NCBI RefSeq assembly: GCF_000237925.1
Contig: NC_031495.1
Location: 8,099,852-8,163,851, forward strand
Source of the DNA: Schistosoma mansoni
Taxonomy: Eukaryota > Platyhelminthes > Trematoda > Strigeidida > Schistosomatidae
Direction: 5' to 3'
DNA length: 64,000 nt
Shown: positions 63,320-64,000 of the stretch, piece by piece
Layout: every line of letters starts with the position of its first letter
How positions within the stretch are numbered: the first letter of the stretch is position 1
Translations under genes and position numbers: made by a program
Notes under the pieces: model-generated
What the model was told of the DNA's origin: nothing
Database searches by the model: none
The model's input: only the letters and a program-made list of their open reading frames with translations

Positions 63320-63400
63320 ATTACATGATTGCCCATTCACGACGAAAACTCAGAACCGCCATCTTAAACCTGATTAGCTCAACAATATAGAGTACATGCG
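63320..63400 (+). repeat. Dispersed repeat, family E, fragment
   Basis: TGCCCATTCACGACGAAAAC, TCAGAACCGCCATCTTAAAC and CTGATTAGCTC match the 3' part of the family E copies at 42458 and 50645. Confidence 0.45.
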
Positions 63401-63609
63401 ATGCCGGTGTAAATATAAAGCGAAGTTGAAATTTCAGAACAGTCCCTTGTGAAGCTATTGTATAATTACTAAACGCTTCAACTATAGTATTCTTGTATTC
63501 CCTTACTTTTAAGATTTTGGTCGATACAGAAACAATTGTCGTATGTTTTATTTTTCCCAAATCATTATTAATTTATCGTGAACCTTTCACTCAGTCCTCT
63601 TTCACTTAC

Positions 63610-63801
63610 AGCGTAGTTATGCAAATATTGTGATTTCTTAATTTGATTGATGTGTGGTAAGAATTTTTCTTCATATTGTTTTATGAGTGATTGATAAATT
63701 CGAATAGCATGATTAGTTGTCTGGTTGCTGAACTGTTTTCTTTTCACTTTATCGAGAGAGCGAGTGAGTATAAGGGAACTGGATTCTGAACCAGTAGTCA
63801 C
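63610..63801 (-). CDS. Possible internal exon, gene not recognised
   Basis: Minus-strand frame ending at an excellent donor (TACGCT then GTAAGTG, phase 0). The peptide looks like real coding sequence: LDKVKRKQFSNQTTNHAIRI, then YQSLIKQYEEKFLPHINQ and KKSQYLHNYA, charged and probably helical. There is no ATG in the frame and an in-frame TAA lies just upstream, so it would need an acceptor. Candidate AGs near 63785-63802 lack a pyrimidine tract. It may belong to a gene entering from the right edge, or be chance. Confidence 0.35.
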
Positions 63802-64000
63802 TGATTGTTACTCTCGGCTCTTATCTCACATTTAGCGTGTCTTGGTATAAGATAGGCAGCCTAGGCGAACTAATAGATACAACTTCTCTCTTGTCTTTGG
63901 TCAAATCTCACCGACTTTAAATAAGAAACGAGAAAAATTGTTTATTTTCACAGACGCATCAGTACCTTAACCCTATCTCTTCTTGACATGATTACTATGT

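Larger units (their letters stand above)
46514..63567. other. Long intron or intergenic region, repeat-rich
   Basis: No further exon of the 45203 gene was recognised. If it continues, its next exon lies beyond this region or is short. Hydrophobic open frames at 53099-53296 and 54613-54849 are AT-rich chance frames without splice sites or homology. SINEs and microsatellites are listed separately. Stretches 46514-47850, 54080-55650 and 55925-57480 show nothing else I can name. Confidence 0.55.

Overview
The window is nuclear DNA from a blood fluke, most likely Schistosoma. The base composition is AT-rich. Small exons sit in long introns with GT-AG borders. Dispersed tRNA-derived SINEs carry hammerhead ribozymes (Sm-alpha type and a second family), and there are pieces of a schistosome-type RTE-like LINE. 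No LTR element, virus-like element or bacterial feature was recognised.

Layout. (1) 1-5266, minus strand: four coding exons of cytosolic threonyl-tRNA synthetase (TGS domain, then the start of the HxxxH editing domain); the gene runs off the left edge. (2) 2476-16936: a large imperfect palindrome. Outer arms are 2476-4134 and 15278-16936, inner arms 4897-7168 and 10991-13262, around a 3.8 kb spacer (7169-10990). The right arm repeats the first two visible ThrRS exons on the plus strand, head to head with the left copy, then stops. Both inner arms hold the same decayed LINE. A 200-N gap (4697-4896) and 562 bp without a partner interrupt the left arm, so a real duplication and an assembly fault must both be considered. 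(3) 23485-24215, plus: a complete three-exon ribosomal protein uL23 (RPL23A) gene. (4) 31845-33769, plus: a two-exon model for an unrecognised 144-residue single-pass membrane protein. (5) 45203-46495, plus: a 431-codon exon of an unrecognised cysteine-rich, N-glycosylation-site-rich protein, open at its 3' end. (6) 63610-63801, minus: a possible exon with a good donor. The rest is intron or intergenic DNA full of repeats.

The most striking feature is two SINE families, each with a tRNA-like pol III promoter and a hammerhead. Family A is Sm-alpha-like; family B is separate. At least eight loci are fold-backs, with two copies in inverted orientation. At several loci the element boundary or junction lies within a few bases of the predicted ribozyme cleavage site, which suggests that self-cleaved RNA pieces were used as reverse-transcription templates.

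The host genes do not form a pathway beyond ThrRS and uL23 both serving translation. The annotation is by eye: exon borders of the two conserved genes are firm, repeat borders are approximate.
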